A stretch of 64,000 nt of DNA from Lota lota. Taxonomy: Eukaryota > Chordata > Actinopteri > Gadiformes > Lotidae. Below the pieces are notes generated by a model. The model searched no databases. It had not been told where the DNA came from and saw only the letters and a list, made by a program, of their open reading frames with translations. The stretch lies in contig JACYXH010000739.1 in the NCBI GenBank assembly GCA_026745465.1, positions 47,501-111,500 of the forward strand, given 5' to 3'. Position 1 is the first letter of the stretch. Each line of letters begins with the position of its first letter. The position numbers and the translations under genes were made by a program. Below are positions 42,112 to 53,698 of the stretch, one piece after another.

Positions 42112-43982
42112 ATCACATATAATGACCCCTTTTAATATATGGGGTTGTTATCTGATAACTAAGCTGTAGGTCTACTGGTGCATTACAATTTAAGAAATGG
42201 TAATGTTGACAATGTTGTTGTAGGTTTCTGGAGTTTACAATTTATTTTGGGTCTTTGATAAAGTGTTGCAAAAAAGCTGCTATTGTCTTGCATCGGCTTC
42301 ATCATGCATAAAACCAATACAAAACTTACAGTTACTGTAATGCCTTAAGTCTGACAAGCATTACTATGTGCATTTAATGTGGTGAGCTAATGGACAATAG
42401 CATATCTTCGTTATAAAATTTACTCTAATATGCAATGCAAATTGACCTAAAATGCAGATCTATTTTTAGATGTAAAAGAATGCAGCTTTTTGTTGTGAGA
42501 TTACTGTTGGAATATGGGTTTATATAACTCTGCAATTATGTGCAAAATATTATGCAGATTAACTTTATTTGTTTTGGGTTATTTGTCTTATCCTTGCCCA
42601 TGCATAATAAGGAAGCATGAAAATAAGAAGAGAATTTCGGAAAGTAGTTGCTTAGCAAAACTTTCAAGGTGGCCAAGATATGTTATAAAGTGTTCCCTTA
42701 TCTCTGCGCAGACCAAAACCATTCCAGGTTTCTTATTGAACTGTCTTTTAATTTATTCTCTCTGTCAACTCTGGGCCCTCTCACAATATTTCCAAATGGA
42801 AAAGGTTAAATTGTATTGGTCCTTTGTCTACCTTCGATAAAAACAGTTCAGCCAATGGGGTCATTTGTTTTGTGGAAATTTCATAACTGACGCATCTCTG
42901 TCTTCAAATACCTGACAGGAAAAATACCCATTTCCAGTTGGTGCCGGTTTTCATTTGCACTTCCTGGGCTGTGTTTGAATCTGACAAATGTTGCTTCCGA
43001 TTGATTTTTTTCTTCAATAACTCAGACACCTCAGTTCAACACTGAGCAATTCTTTGGGTTCTGATTGAAGCATCTAATCTATTCTGAATAAGAAAAGAAA
43101 AGAAATCCTTGATCATATTTGGTGAAAATATTTAGTTTGTTTTCACCTCCTCATCATGGACAGATAAATGACCAAAACAGTTAGCATTTAAATGATTTAG
43201 CAAACCAACTAGCTCATGCCTTGTGTACTAGATAGTTTTTGTTGTTCTTTGTTATGACATGCTGGTCCTTGTGCGTCTTGGCATCCCTTGAAGGCTAAAC
43301 TAAGAGGCTATTTACCTTTTTGTTAAAAATCAATCTGAGCTCGCTATAAAACCCCAATTATCCTCCAGAACCCAAATTGGATATTTTCGTCCATGTTGTA
43401 TTTAGACGTCACCCAGAATCCTAGCTGTATTGAGGGTTATGTTGAATGAGCCCAAATACAGCCACAATAGTATTTGTCATGCAGAACATGAGAGGAATAA
43501 AATAGGTCTTAATTGTCTAAGTGTTCTATCACAAAGCAGCCATTGTCAAGGAGCGGTATCACAACTAATGTGACTTGACTTTCCCACCTCTTCTATTGCT
43601 TATGCTCTCCGTATGCAATTCATAACCGTCCTTTGCCTTGTCATTCGGAAACGTTCAATTGATTCTCATACCTGAGTCAGTGTGACATGATTTATGCTAG
43701 CTCCATCATAGTCACGCCAAAGATTACGTGTTACAGCTGTCATAACAAATTTGAACTTTATGGAGAGACAGACAGGAGAGTGCTAGGGAGAGAGAATGAA
43801 TGGAAATATGTCTGTGTGACAGTTGCGGAAATCAGTTAAACTCAGGACTGTGGTTGGAAATGGCTTTGTGTATGTAACAGAAAAAAAAAAAACTCCCACT
43901 ACATGCAAGACTACTATGGTTTTTACAGTTAATATAATCAATCAAAAATGAATCTGCCTTATTTTGTATTATTATTAGGCAC

Positions 43983-43984
<2 letters not shown>

Positions 43985-44011
<27 letters not shown>
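43985..44011. repeat. (AT)n run, about 13 units
   Basis: A pure AT run. Confidence 0.95.
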
Positions 44012-44016
<5 letters not shown>

Positions 44017-44253
44017 CATGTCAACATGTATAAACAATGCAGTCAGATTTTGTGAGGAAAACAACTAATGTCAACTTTTAAACTGACCTGACTTGTTGGT
44101 GGTTCAAATCCAACCTAGAACAACTATTCATGTCTACATTAAACCATTACTAAACTGAATTTCACACCAATACAAAACACAAGCAATGGATACAGACTCA
44201 ATGTCCTTGATTTTGAGAGATTAACTAAATCTGCACTTTATAGGAGACTGCAT

Positions 44254-44304
44254 GGGTTAGGGATAGGGTTAGGCAGGGTTTAGGGATAGTTAGGGGTTAG
44301 GGTT
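44254..44304. repeat. Telomere-like interstitial tract, degenerate TTAGGG
   Basis: About eight GGGTTA/TTAGGG-like words in 51 bp, including GGGTTAGGGATAGGGTTAGG, with several one-base variants. It resembles the vertebrate telomere repeat but is short, degenerate and flanked by unique DNA on both sides, so it is interstitial. Confidence 0.75.
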
Positions 44305-45173
44305 GACACTACTAGGTACTCCTGTGATACCTAGACGCAAAGGCTGATGATAAACTGAACCAATACATTGACAGCTTACCTAAAAAATGATGAGTACCAG
44401 AAAATTGCACGGTACAAAGTGTAAATGACTGTCATTTCTGTTTTCAGGAAAAATTTTGATGCGCCCCATCAAACCCCAACAACACTTCTCCCCTAGTAAA
44501 TAACAGACAATATTCGACATAGTTATCTGTGAAAATAAAATGTATCTTCAAAGGCAAGATTGACATACTTGTGTATATATACAGCATTTTAGTACAAAGG
44601 GAGTTGTTTTCCAACCTCACTTGATCCTGCAACATCGCTGATCCCTCTCTCTATTTTTCATGATTCTTAAGTCATATCCAGTTATTTTATCCGTGACTAT
44701 CTGTGAATTTGTCGGCATTAAATTATGTTTACAGGCTTAGAGAGGCAAAGGAAACCATTGCAATAACAGCTCTTTAATGCAACAAGGGGGTGTTGGTCTC
44801 ATCCATATATGAAATCTAGAGCTGAGCGAGATTAAGTTAGTTTCAGAGTAGCGCCCTAGCAGCAGAATGGCTTCCAGGGCTGTTGTTCAGTATTAAGGGT
44901 TTTTCTTTCTTCCTTAATATCATTGGAAGGGGCCTCTTCACAAGTGTTAATAAAGCTACGGTTTTCATCAGAACAGATGCGCTAGCAGCTAGCATATGTG
45001 TAAAGTCATAAATCCAGATTAGCTGCTTGTAGCGTCGCCATCTCCCACCATCTGCTGGGATTAAGGTTGTGGACAACATGCATTGAACGAGAAGCGCACC
45101 TCTCTGGAACATGTAGTGTTGGAAAGAGGCTGCTTCACAGAGTTTTTGTACAAGTATTTGTGGATATGAGAAT

Positions 45174-45224
45174 GTGTGTGTGTGTGTTTGTGGACATGTG
45201 TTTGTATGTGTTTGTAGATATGCA

Positions 45225-45260
<36 letters not shown>
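45174..45260. repeat. GT-rich microsatellite, interrupted
   Basis: TGTGTGTG runs broken by TTTGTGGACA and TTTGTAGATA, ending in an uninterrupted GT stretch (45230-45260). Confidence 0.9.
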
Positions 45261-45261
<1 letters not shown>

Positions 45262-45475
45262 TGTCTCTCTTTCTGTGTGTTAGCAGTGTGGCTCGAGGTA
45301 ATTCTATTCCTGGAGACAATCTCACGAGAAAATCCTCTACAGGGACTGACCGTAACAAAAAAATTCTCCAAGCGTCTTAGAGCACAGGGCATGCACATAG
45401 TATTTATTAATGTATCAAATAAATTCAATGCAAATAGCCACGGAATGGGGCAGGCCCGAGCCACTACAGGCTGCT

Positions 45476-45714
45476 GTGTGACAGACCCTTTTCATAGAGG
45501 TGTCATCGTAGGACAAACACAGGTGTCACTCATAACACTAATCCTAGGTCTGCTCCTTTTTATGTACCAAGGCACCGGCAGTAGATCAAACTAGTGAAGA
45601 AAAGTCTACTACCTGTGCCGTGGCACATAAAAGGAGAAGACCCATCATTTGTGTTACGAGTGGCACCTGTGTTTGTCCTACGATGAAACCCTTGCGAAAC
45701 GGGTCTATTCACTC
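45476..45714. mobile_element. Long imperfect hairpin (about 105-bp arms, 17-nt loop)
   Basis: Left arm 45476-45586 and right arm 45604-45714 are complementary at about 81% with essentially one gap, by hand alignment. A 23-bp core (45503-45525 with 45664-45686) is perfect. The loop is 45587-45603. Such a nearly gap-free fold-back is typical of MITE-type elements or a fresh inverted duplication. Transcribed, it would make a long double-stranded RNA hairpin. No target duplication was identified. Confidence 0.8.
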
Positions 45715-45769
45715 AAACTCACAGATGGCCAGTCTGCACTTGCCTACATTTTTTGTAGTTTTGCACACG

Positions 45770-46347
45770 TACGATGGCCGAGATGTGTCGAACAAACTGC
45801 AAATCCAAAACGCTTTGCAAATTCGAAATAATACAAGCGCATTTACAGAAACCGCAAACGCAAAACCCAGAACACAACTGCAAAAGACACAACACAAATG
45901 CAAGCTACATAACACAATGGAAGTGAGGATCAAAGGATGTCGGCAATGAAACAGACAGACTATTAATGTCAGCAGACTATTATTGCCTACACCTGTTTTA
46001 TCCTTTCCATGCATAAAAAGGAAGCATCAAAATAATACAGGAATTTATGCGGCCAAATTATTGTGTGATGCCAATAAACCTGGCACAAGTGAAGGTAACG
46101 TTTAGAAGATTACCTTATTTTTTTTATTAGGCTTAGGCTATCCACATTCTATAATGTATGAGTATAATAGTCCGCCAGCAATACAAATCTGTCCGTTTCA
46201 TCGTCAACATCAGTTGACGCTCACTTTCATTATGTTGTGGCTTTTGCATTTGTCTTGCAGCTTTTACATTTGTGTTGTGGCTTTTGCGCTTGTGTTTTTC
46301 GAATTTGCAAAGCATTTTGGATAGTTTGACATGTTTCAGCCACCGTA
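45770..46347. mobile_element. Non-autonomous DNA element with about 180-bp inverted arms and TA flanks
   Basis: The left arm (about 45772-45982) and right arm (about 46164-46345) are complementary throughout, for example ATTCGAAATAATACAAGCGC against GCGCTTGTGTTTTTCGAAT. The right arm also holds three tandem versions of TTGTGGCTTTTGC. The ends read CGATGGCC and, complemented, CGGTGGCT. Both sides carry TA (45770-45771 and 46346-46347), consistent with a TA target duplication, although two bases is weak evidence. The 180-bp centre has no transposase frame. Long arms of this kind occur in fish MITE-like families; the superfamily is not resolved. Confidence 0.75.
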
Positions 46348-47374
46348 TATAAAAATGAAGGCATCGCAACTTGACTTTAGCTACAGTAAACTACCTTCAT
46401 TTAAGCCGACATATCTCCATGCATGGCGTTTGCTCATATTATTTGTTTTATCAATGGAGGTGGTCGCTCGTGTTTGACAACAGGATATTCTGATTTAGCA
46501 ACACACCCGCCAAGCCTGCACATGATATACCTTCGCTCAGATGCAAAGAATTTGCGCTATTATTGAAACTTTTCTCTCTTTTTTCTCTCTCTCTGGCCAG
46601 GAGAATGGGTCAGATTCCAGGAGTCTCCTGGTCAGAGTTTGTGTATATGTGTAGATATGAGCCAAAATTGAAATCTATACAGAGCAGAGTACATGTCACA
46701 CTGTGATAAAACGACAACAGCCCTAACAGTAACAAAGTAGTTTGAGCTCTGAGATGAGCTGTGAGAGCTTCATGTCCAGACATGTCCGATTGATGGGTGG
46801 AGAAGGAGGAGTAGGAAGAAAAGAAGGAGACACACAGCATGGGGGTTGTGATGTCATGAGCTAAGCAGATGACATTTCATATGTTTTCACGAATGTCTTA
46901 TCAAACCATGAATAATAATGGCAACCGTGCTACATCCATCTCCTCGCGATACCATCTCTGACTTTATTTCAATTTTCATCGGGGAAAGGCTTACGCTGTT
47001 CTGGCATCAAAGGTGCTCAAGACCGACTGGATAACTGGCATAATAATGACATGACATTACAGGAGTGACATTTTATGTATCAATATGGGGAAGACAATAT
47101 GGGTCTCATTAAATGCAGCCATCATGCAGAAACATTCCCCTTTCATATGCAACATTGTCTTGGAAGAGATAATGTTTCATTAGAACAACCTATCCATCAA
47201 TCTACCCTTTCATCCATCATCCTTTCACCCAACTAGCTATCTATCTTTTCACCCACCCATTTACCCAGGCATCCATCCATCTCATTTACTTTACCTACTC
47301 CTCCAGTCTTGCTAGGGGCAAAGAGAAGAGGAGACAACCTGAATTAAATGAATAGAACGCCAGGCCATCAAAGA

Positions 47375-47375
<1 letters not shown>

Positions 47376-47418
<43 letters not shown>
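47376..47418. repeat. (CA)n microsatellite, about 21 units
   Basis: A pure CA run. Confidence 0.98.
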
Positions 47419-47420
<2 letters not shown>

Positions 47421-47956
47421 ACCATCCACATGAGTAGCTACACCTCTTATGCTGCTCCAGTTAGCTTGACTAATTGAAGCACCCAAAGGAAAACTCAATG
47501 TAAACACTGAGATAACATGGTGGTCTGATTTTGTTCCATATACAGACCCAGATCTCAGATTCCTCAATCCATCACTGGTTTTCAGTGAGCTGCTTGGACT
47601 TGACAGCCCTTGACACTTTGGAATTGTCTCCCATGTATTTTCCACAGGAAATAAAACTGAAAGAAAAAGATAAAAGACCTAAGCCTTCTCTCATTGCCAC
47701 CAGAGCACCTGAATTGTATCCCATATAGAAAGTGAAAGTGTACTAAAATGCCATTGCGTCTCTTCTTTGACCAATAACTCGACATCTGCAAATGTCCACC
47801 TCCTTCTCTTAGCTCTCTGTGAGTACTGGTACAGGTGATATTTAACATTACAGATGACATATTACAGGTTCAGAACAAGAGATGAAAAGGGCATTTTCAG
47901 CTGAAAATGATTACATATTTTAACTTGCATATCAACTCAATACATATACAGCATAC

Positions 47957-47995
47957 TGTGTGTGTGTGTGTGTGTGTATATGTATATATATATAC
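47957..47995. repeat. Compound (TG)n (TA)n microsatellite
   Basis: A TG run passes into TATATG and TATATATA. Confidence 0.93.
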
Positions 47996-49522
47996 ACATA
48001 TGCACCATATTATATGAAATATCTCATGTGTATGTGGTATGTGGTTCAGAGATGAGACAAGGATGGATGATTGTTTCCGTAGCTGTGCAGTGCGATGCTC
48101 TGAGGACCTACATGGGTCGTGGCACATCTTCAAGGTAACTCAGATGGCTCGCCGGCCGAGTCCCCCCACGCGGACGGTGTTGACGGGGCATCTCTTCGTT
48201 CCAAGTGGACAAACACATTGTCCAGGACCAGGCCTTATCTCCTCTGGGCCACCCTTTCCGGAGCAGTACGGTAGGGGAGGGGCGAGGCCTCACTCCTCAG
48301 CCCTGTTCCTAAACAACCTTCTGGAGCATGCGATGGGCCCCTGGGGGTAGAAAACCCACCAGAGCAGAGACAGTGGAAGGATGTAAGGAGTCTAGACCAT
48401 CAAGGCCATCTGGGATAACCCTGCTGATAGTGAGAGGAACAACAGCTAAGTTGGATATGATGGACTGCCAAAGATGATTTTACGCAGGGTGGTTGAATAG
48501 AGATCCTTAAATGATCGATAATGGTTTTCAAGTGTGCCGGGTTACATTACAAAGGCATGAAGGAATTTGATTGAATGACAACACCATCAATCCTGTGCTG
48601 TTTGGTTGTTTGTTTTGTTTCATGAGGCATTGTATGGAAAACTGCTTCCATAGCCTGAGGAACTGCTTTGTAGCGGACAAACTGCTTTGTAGTTCAATAG
48701 AACTTCAAATATGTTGGCCTTCGAGTCCTTATAATGTCTATTTTATCCACAATGTATCACTATTATTTGTTGAGGGCAAAATGAAATGCCAAGAGAAACG
48801 GCTATATTCAAACGCAAAATATTAAACGTTTTCTCTATTTTAATCCCTTGACACTCCAGTTGGTTTACTCACACTGTTTTAATTAACATGGTTGAGTCAT
48901 GAATATGCAAATCTCTCAAAAGGCCAATTTTATAATGCCGGTAAACAGAGCATTTGGCAAGAAGCAGGCATCCCCTCAGTGACAAAAAGTGGCCTGTTTG
49001 TTACTCTCAACAACCTTGTTGTCCTGTCAAGTCTCATAGAGCTAAACCCAGTGGGTTTGCTGCACACCACACACACCTGTGCCCAACCCCTCGGGCTAAA
49101 GGCCGTTACTGTGGGAAACTTGGCGTAGCAGAAAAACCTAGCACGACAGAAATGTAGTATTTAACTGTCCGTGGCATGAAGATGTGTTGGAAATCATTTG
49201 TAAGTAGCCAATCCCCTTATGTGATTTGTATCCCTAAGTTGATAGAGGGATTACCGAGGTATTAGCGCGCCAACTCCGCTGGAAGTGCCAAGATCACGCA
49301 TTGTGTGTCTCAGCGCAGCATGCTAGCTTTGCTGTCCGCATGTGTTTGTTTATCATATCTGGTATCGGCAGTGGAGTATTGGGTGTTGGTGGGGGAGGAG
49401 GGCGGAGACCCTTCGCATGTAGACCTGGCCTGGCATGTGAATATCAGCCCGCAATTTGCTGCTCAATGAGGTAAGAGATTAAGATTCTACAACTGTCTGC
49501 CATAGCATGTAGCGCAGCTCTA

Positions 49523-49550
49523 CTAGCGCATTTGTTTGCAAATGCGTTAG
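49523..49550. other. 12-bp hairpin containing octamer-like half sites
   Basis: CTAGCGCATTTG (49523-49534) pairs with CAAATGCGTTAG (49539-49550) with one G-T-type mismatch and a 4-nt loop. The palindrome places ATTTG and CAAAT symmetrically. Confidence 0.75.
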
Positions 49551-51080
49551 CTTGTCCGCCACCTTCCCCCGGCGTTGTTTGAGAAGTGAGTGATGGAGTG
49601 TCTGGGCGATTAGGCAACAAATCTCTAATTGAGATGTAATTTCCAAGTGTGGAAATTGTGGTTTTGTAGACATGGCTTTAGGGGAAAGAATTTTGTATTT
49701 TGTATTCAAATTCTGGGGTTGTTAAGTGATATAATTATGTAGGGATGATGTAGTGGCAAATTCTAAAGCCTCCATATTTAACCTCTGAGTAGAGCCTGAA
49801 GATATGTTCTACCAATAGAGGCAATCCATCATTTTTCCACAACGGGACGTACTTGGTTTTGTTTTGAGAGCAAAAGTCACGCAATACATTTGATTGGTTG
49901 TTAACTTCCAAAGCTTAATTCAGCATGTGGTATTTTAGTGATACTGTTAATGAAGTTTAAAAAAATATGAATTTAAGCGAAGCATTGAATTAACCATTAA
50001 GACTTGAATGAAAGGCAAACAAGAGACATTCAAGTATATTGCTCCTTTCTGTTGAAAAGCTATGCAGCTGGATTGTCAACATGCTATGATTGTCTATTCA
50101 CTCATCCACGTGTATGGGATATTAAAAATAAATATGAAAAAGATTGCTTCCGGAGATCAAATAAAATAAAAAAGGAATACATGTGAGCATGACCTTCGCA
50201 GAGGACATTAGAGAAGTTAATTGATCGTTTTCTGTTTCTCATTCAGAAGAAACAGGACATAAATAACCCATAACTGAAACAGAAACCACCCAATCGTAGT
50301 TTATTGATTCATTTTTTTATCTTTTGAACGGGCATGAGCATGACCCACCACTGCTATATTGTGGGTCCTTCCTTATGGGTTTGTTCTTCTGTTGTAGAGC
50401 ATCACAATCCTCAGGCTTTAAAGCTGGAGTCCTGGCGATAGGATGAGCTAGCTGCGGCGTCGGCTTAAAAGAGAATAGGTCTATTTGAACTTTAGCACAT
50501 TAACCCAAGAGCGCCAGTGCCTCTGGCTGCTCAGGTGGAATCCTGCCTTGAATCTGTGTTGAATCAGGGCGCTGCTAGGGATTCTGGGTAGGTTATAGTG
50601 ACTGGGCCATTGGTAGTGGGCTGCTCCCACGATCGAGGGTCGGTTTACAACGGTTTGCTTTAAAGTCAACGATGTCTGCGAAGGGCCTTTATTTTTTTTA
50701 AAGCCTGGTGTCTTAGGAGTCTTCAGCGTTTTGCTTTGTCCAGTGTGATACCGGCCATGTCGAATGGGTTTCGGTTGCTCTTTCAGGAGAGTGTTGCGTG
50801 GCTGGCCAACGCTTCTGCTATCCAGGAATACGTGTTGTCCGATTACAAGAAGTGATGCCCGGCCCCAATTCCTCCAATGCAATCGTACAACAGCACCAGA
50901 GCCACAATTGACCCCATAAACTTTAACATTGATTAGATGCTATTAAATGTTTATAGCCCTTGTGAGTAAAGCACTTATGCTCGAAATTTATCTCTGCTCG
51001 GGTCAACCGAGCCAGAAATCTAAAAGGTCGGCGCGATGACGCTTAGGCTAAACTGCAGTCGCTCTTACTCTCGGTGCTCT

Positions 51081-51104
51081 GTGTGTGTGTGTGTGTGTGT
51101 GTGT
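51081..51104. repeat. (GT)n run, 12 units
   Basis: A pure GT run. Confidence 0.95.
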
Positions 51105-51154
51105 CGCTCGGTAACTTCACCTGCGAATGGTGCCTGGCTACCGGGGAAGGTGGT

Positions 51155-51170
51155 GGGGGGGGGGGGGGGG
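51155..51170. repeat. Poly-G tract, 16 nt
   Basis: G16 preceded by GGGGAAGGTGGT. Confidence 0.97.
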
Positions 51171-52224
51171 CGGTTTAAGCACTTAACCTGCTTCCACCCG
51201 CCCACCCTTCCGTAGAGCGATGCCGTCGGCGTGGGAGACCATATTTAGTAACAGGCGCTGGCACGCTTGACCTCTGCCAGCGAGACGCCGGAGCGGGATT
51301 AGCTGGTAATACTCCCCCTGATTCTCTAATCCTGGTGCTGTCGCGTGGAGATTAGCACAGGATAGGAACCACACAATGCTGGAGGAGGGGGGTAATAGCG
51401 CAGAACTGGACAAAGTTCGTCTCCTACCACCCACCAACCCCACACACGATTCATCTTCAGGAGTATATTGGAAGCAGTCCCAACTAAATTGCTACAGGAG
51501 TTGGTGTGGGGGGGTGATATGAAATATTTCACAGTATGAAATATTAATTACAATATGGCTGTGTCCACAAAAGATGGTTGATTACATTATATGGCTTTCA
51601 TTTTAAAATGAAGAAGAGAGCTTGAGCTTTCAATTTAATTGCTTGGAGCGTTAGTGAAAGTATTGTTATTATTGTTTGATTGGCAGTATTGCTCTTAGCA
51701 TAACTGTTATTATTATTATCATGTATTAAATAAGTAGTCCAAACTTTGGCCTGATTGCATTGGCTACATAAAATAATGTCTGGGGTAATGGATGGATTGC
51801 GAGCTGTAAGAACCGTTTGAATAAAGTTGAATACGGCAGTTGAATGAAGAATAATAGAAACCTGAGCAAACACAGCACAACATGTTACATACAGTCGGAC
51901 TATATCAAATCAATTCATGATGAAAATATGATTATTGATATACTCTGCAGAAACAAACGTAAACGACATCTCTATAGATTCCTTAAAGTAATACATCGTC
52001 TACATCGCTTTTTGCTCAATATCCATTTTAGCAGCCACACGCGGCTCCAGATGTCAGACTCCACATCGTACCCCCTTTTGAGTTATCGAACGTGGCCACA
52101 CGATCCCAGGCTGGTGCCAGATAGAAGCCTGGCAAAGTGTTTTCAATTATAAATGCTACACATGTTCAACGTGTAGAATTGCAGCGTGAGGAGACATAAT
52201 GAGAAACATACCACCACAGGAAGG

Positions 52225-52470
52225 CTTTGTTGGAGAGAGATGGACAGAGAGACTGAGTGAAGACAGGGAGGATGGACGACAAAGGGAGAGACACCGAGAG
52301 AGGCAAAGCAGAGATATGGATAAAATGAGAGGGAGGAGGAGAGAGGGAGAAGTAGAGAGAGATAGAGGGAGAAGGAGAGGAAATGAGAAACAGAGATAGG
52401 GTGAAGGAGAGATCGACAGAGTGAGAGAAGCAAAGAGACAGAGAGCTGTGGAGTGAGATTGAGAGAGCAA
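52225..52470. repeat. Purine-rich GAGA low-complexity tract
   Basis: About 245 bp of interrupted GAGAGA, GGGAGGA and GACAGAG units, nearly all purine on the plus strand. Confidence 0.85.
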
Positions 52471-53334
52471 GGCAGGGGGTGAAGTAGAGCTTGCATGCAG
52501 ATTAAGGACCCTTGCAGTGATAGCAAGGAGACTTGCTTCTTCTCAGTGGGACAGAGCAGCTTGTTGCGCTACGATTCTGGAGTCTCCTTCCCAAAAGGAA
52601 ACACCATCCATTGTGCCAAACAGCATGGGCAACAACAACAGGAAGATAAACAACAAAAACAACATCAAAACTTGGATGCTGCTGTTGTTGTTGATTTTTT
52701 TTCGGCTGTATTTTTCTGTCAAATATTTTGCTAAAATATATAAAAAGTAAAATGGCTTCTTAATATTTGTCGAATTAATAAAATGGATAAAAATTGTTCT
52801 TGGAAATTGCTGGTTTAATCTTTTGGCGCTCTCTGACCGGATTTGAACTCTTAATGCCTTTAACATATGTGGCCTTTTCCTACGGTTACAATAACAATGT
52901 TCTAAATCCAAAGACATATTTGAACAGTGGACTAGCATTTTCCACGATCTCATTTTCTCAATGTATTTATATATTTATATCTGTAATGTGTACGGTCCAG
53001 AGCAATTGAACAACAAAAACATTTCCAACCATTTACCTTTTAACAAAAGCAGTTTAGCAGCTTTTCTCCAAAACAGCTTTCTTAAGAATAATTAATATAT
53101 GTTGTAAAGGAGCAGGTAGGGGGTTCGACATCCTGCATGTTTTCTAACTTGGAAACAAATGGCATCTGCCATGGCTTATATCAATTTAACAATTTACCTC
53201 TGTCTGCCAAGTTCCATCTCTGAACAATGTCTTGTCGAAAATCGGTTTTTCAGACAGTTACGTTTACGGTTACTGTTTCTGTGTCACTTCCATGTTTCAT
53301 CTTAGGTTCCCGACTAGGCATAATGGAGGGTGGT

Positions 53335-53369
53335 GGGGGGGGGGCACACTCAAAGCCCCCCCCCCCCCC
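53335..53369. repeat. G10 and C14 facing each other across 11 nt
   Basis: G10 (53335-53344) is followed by CACACTCAAAG and C14 (53356-53369). The two runs can pair as a GC hairpin, or form a G-quadruplex on either strand. CCTCCCCCC continues to about 53379. Confidence 0.95.
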
Positions 53370-53459
53370 TCCTCCCCCCGAGATAACTCCCCTACTGACT
53401 GAACTGTGACTTCCTTCTCACTGGTGATGTCTGTGATGCCTTTTGAACAAACTCCTTTC

Positions 53460-53698
53460 AAACCCCAGAGAGTTTTGTAGAATATATTGGAAGTGATCTT
53501 TGGGGCCTATTAGCGTTCATGGATGTTAGTGAGAGCATGTGGGACACAGGCCCGGATGGGGTCTGATTAGCTTCAGCACAGAGCGCTGTATTATTCTAAT
53601 TGGACCCATGGATATTAGGTCTAGTGTGTGGATCCTCGATAGTTCTATCACAATGCTGTGGGTTAATTTGATGAGGACTGAAAATCTCACTGTTCTTA
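53460..53698. promoter_or_regulatory. Possible conserved non-coding element
   Basis: A unique-looking block with GTCTGATTAGCTTC, TTCTAATTGG, GGTTAATTTG and similar homeodomain-type cores and no open frame of note. It lies directly before the diverged tandem duplication. Conservation cannot be tested here. Confidence 0.18.

Larger units (their letters stand above)
42147..45475. other. Anonymous non-coding stretch
   Basis: No gene is seen. Minor features: a CATGCATAATAAGGAAGCAT word near 42599, similar to sequence inside the element at 45772-46345; an AT run (43985-44011); the telomere-like tract (44254-44304); and GT runs at 45174-45260. An open frame of 108 codons at 42514-42840 resembles nothing known to me. 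Confidence 0.5.
46348..49522. other. Anonymous non-coding stretch
   Basis: No supported gene. Contains an ATCC-type degenerate repeat (47195-47290), CA (47376-47418), GT/AT (47957-47995), a GC-rich segment around 48120-48350 and an ATATGCAAAT word near 48902 in a possible conserved block (48850-48960). Confidence 0.45.
49551..53334. other. Anonymous non-coding stretch
   Basis: No supported gene. Holds a GT run (51081-51104), G16 (51155-51170) and a purine-rich tract (52225-52470). A minus-strand open frame at 50481-50882 (133 codons) resembles no known family and is within chance length. Confidence 0.45.

Noticed and set aside
42514..42840. 108-codon open frame in AT-rich DNA
   Set aside because: No recognisable domain. 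Part of it overlaps a word shared with a transposable element at 46010-46030, so it is more likely repeat-derived.
44254..44304. A true telomere or chromosome end
   Set aside because: Only about 51 bp, degenerate, and unique sequence lies on both sides.
48050..48134. Possible 85-bp exon between a TTCAG acceptor and an AAG|GTAACT donor, encoding a cysteine-containing stretch
   Set aside because: The acceptor lacks a polypyrimidine tract, neighbouring exons were not found, and the peptide matches nothing I know. RNA-seq would settle it.
50481..50882. 133-codon open frame, minus strand
   Set aside because: Composition is not obviously low-complexity, but no motif or family is recognised and its length is within chance.
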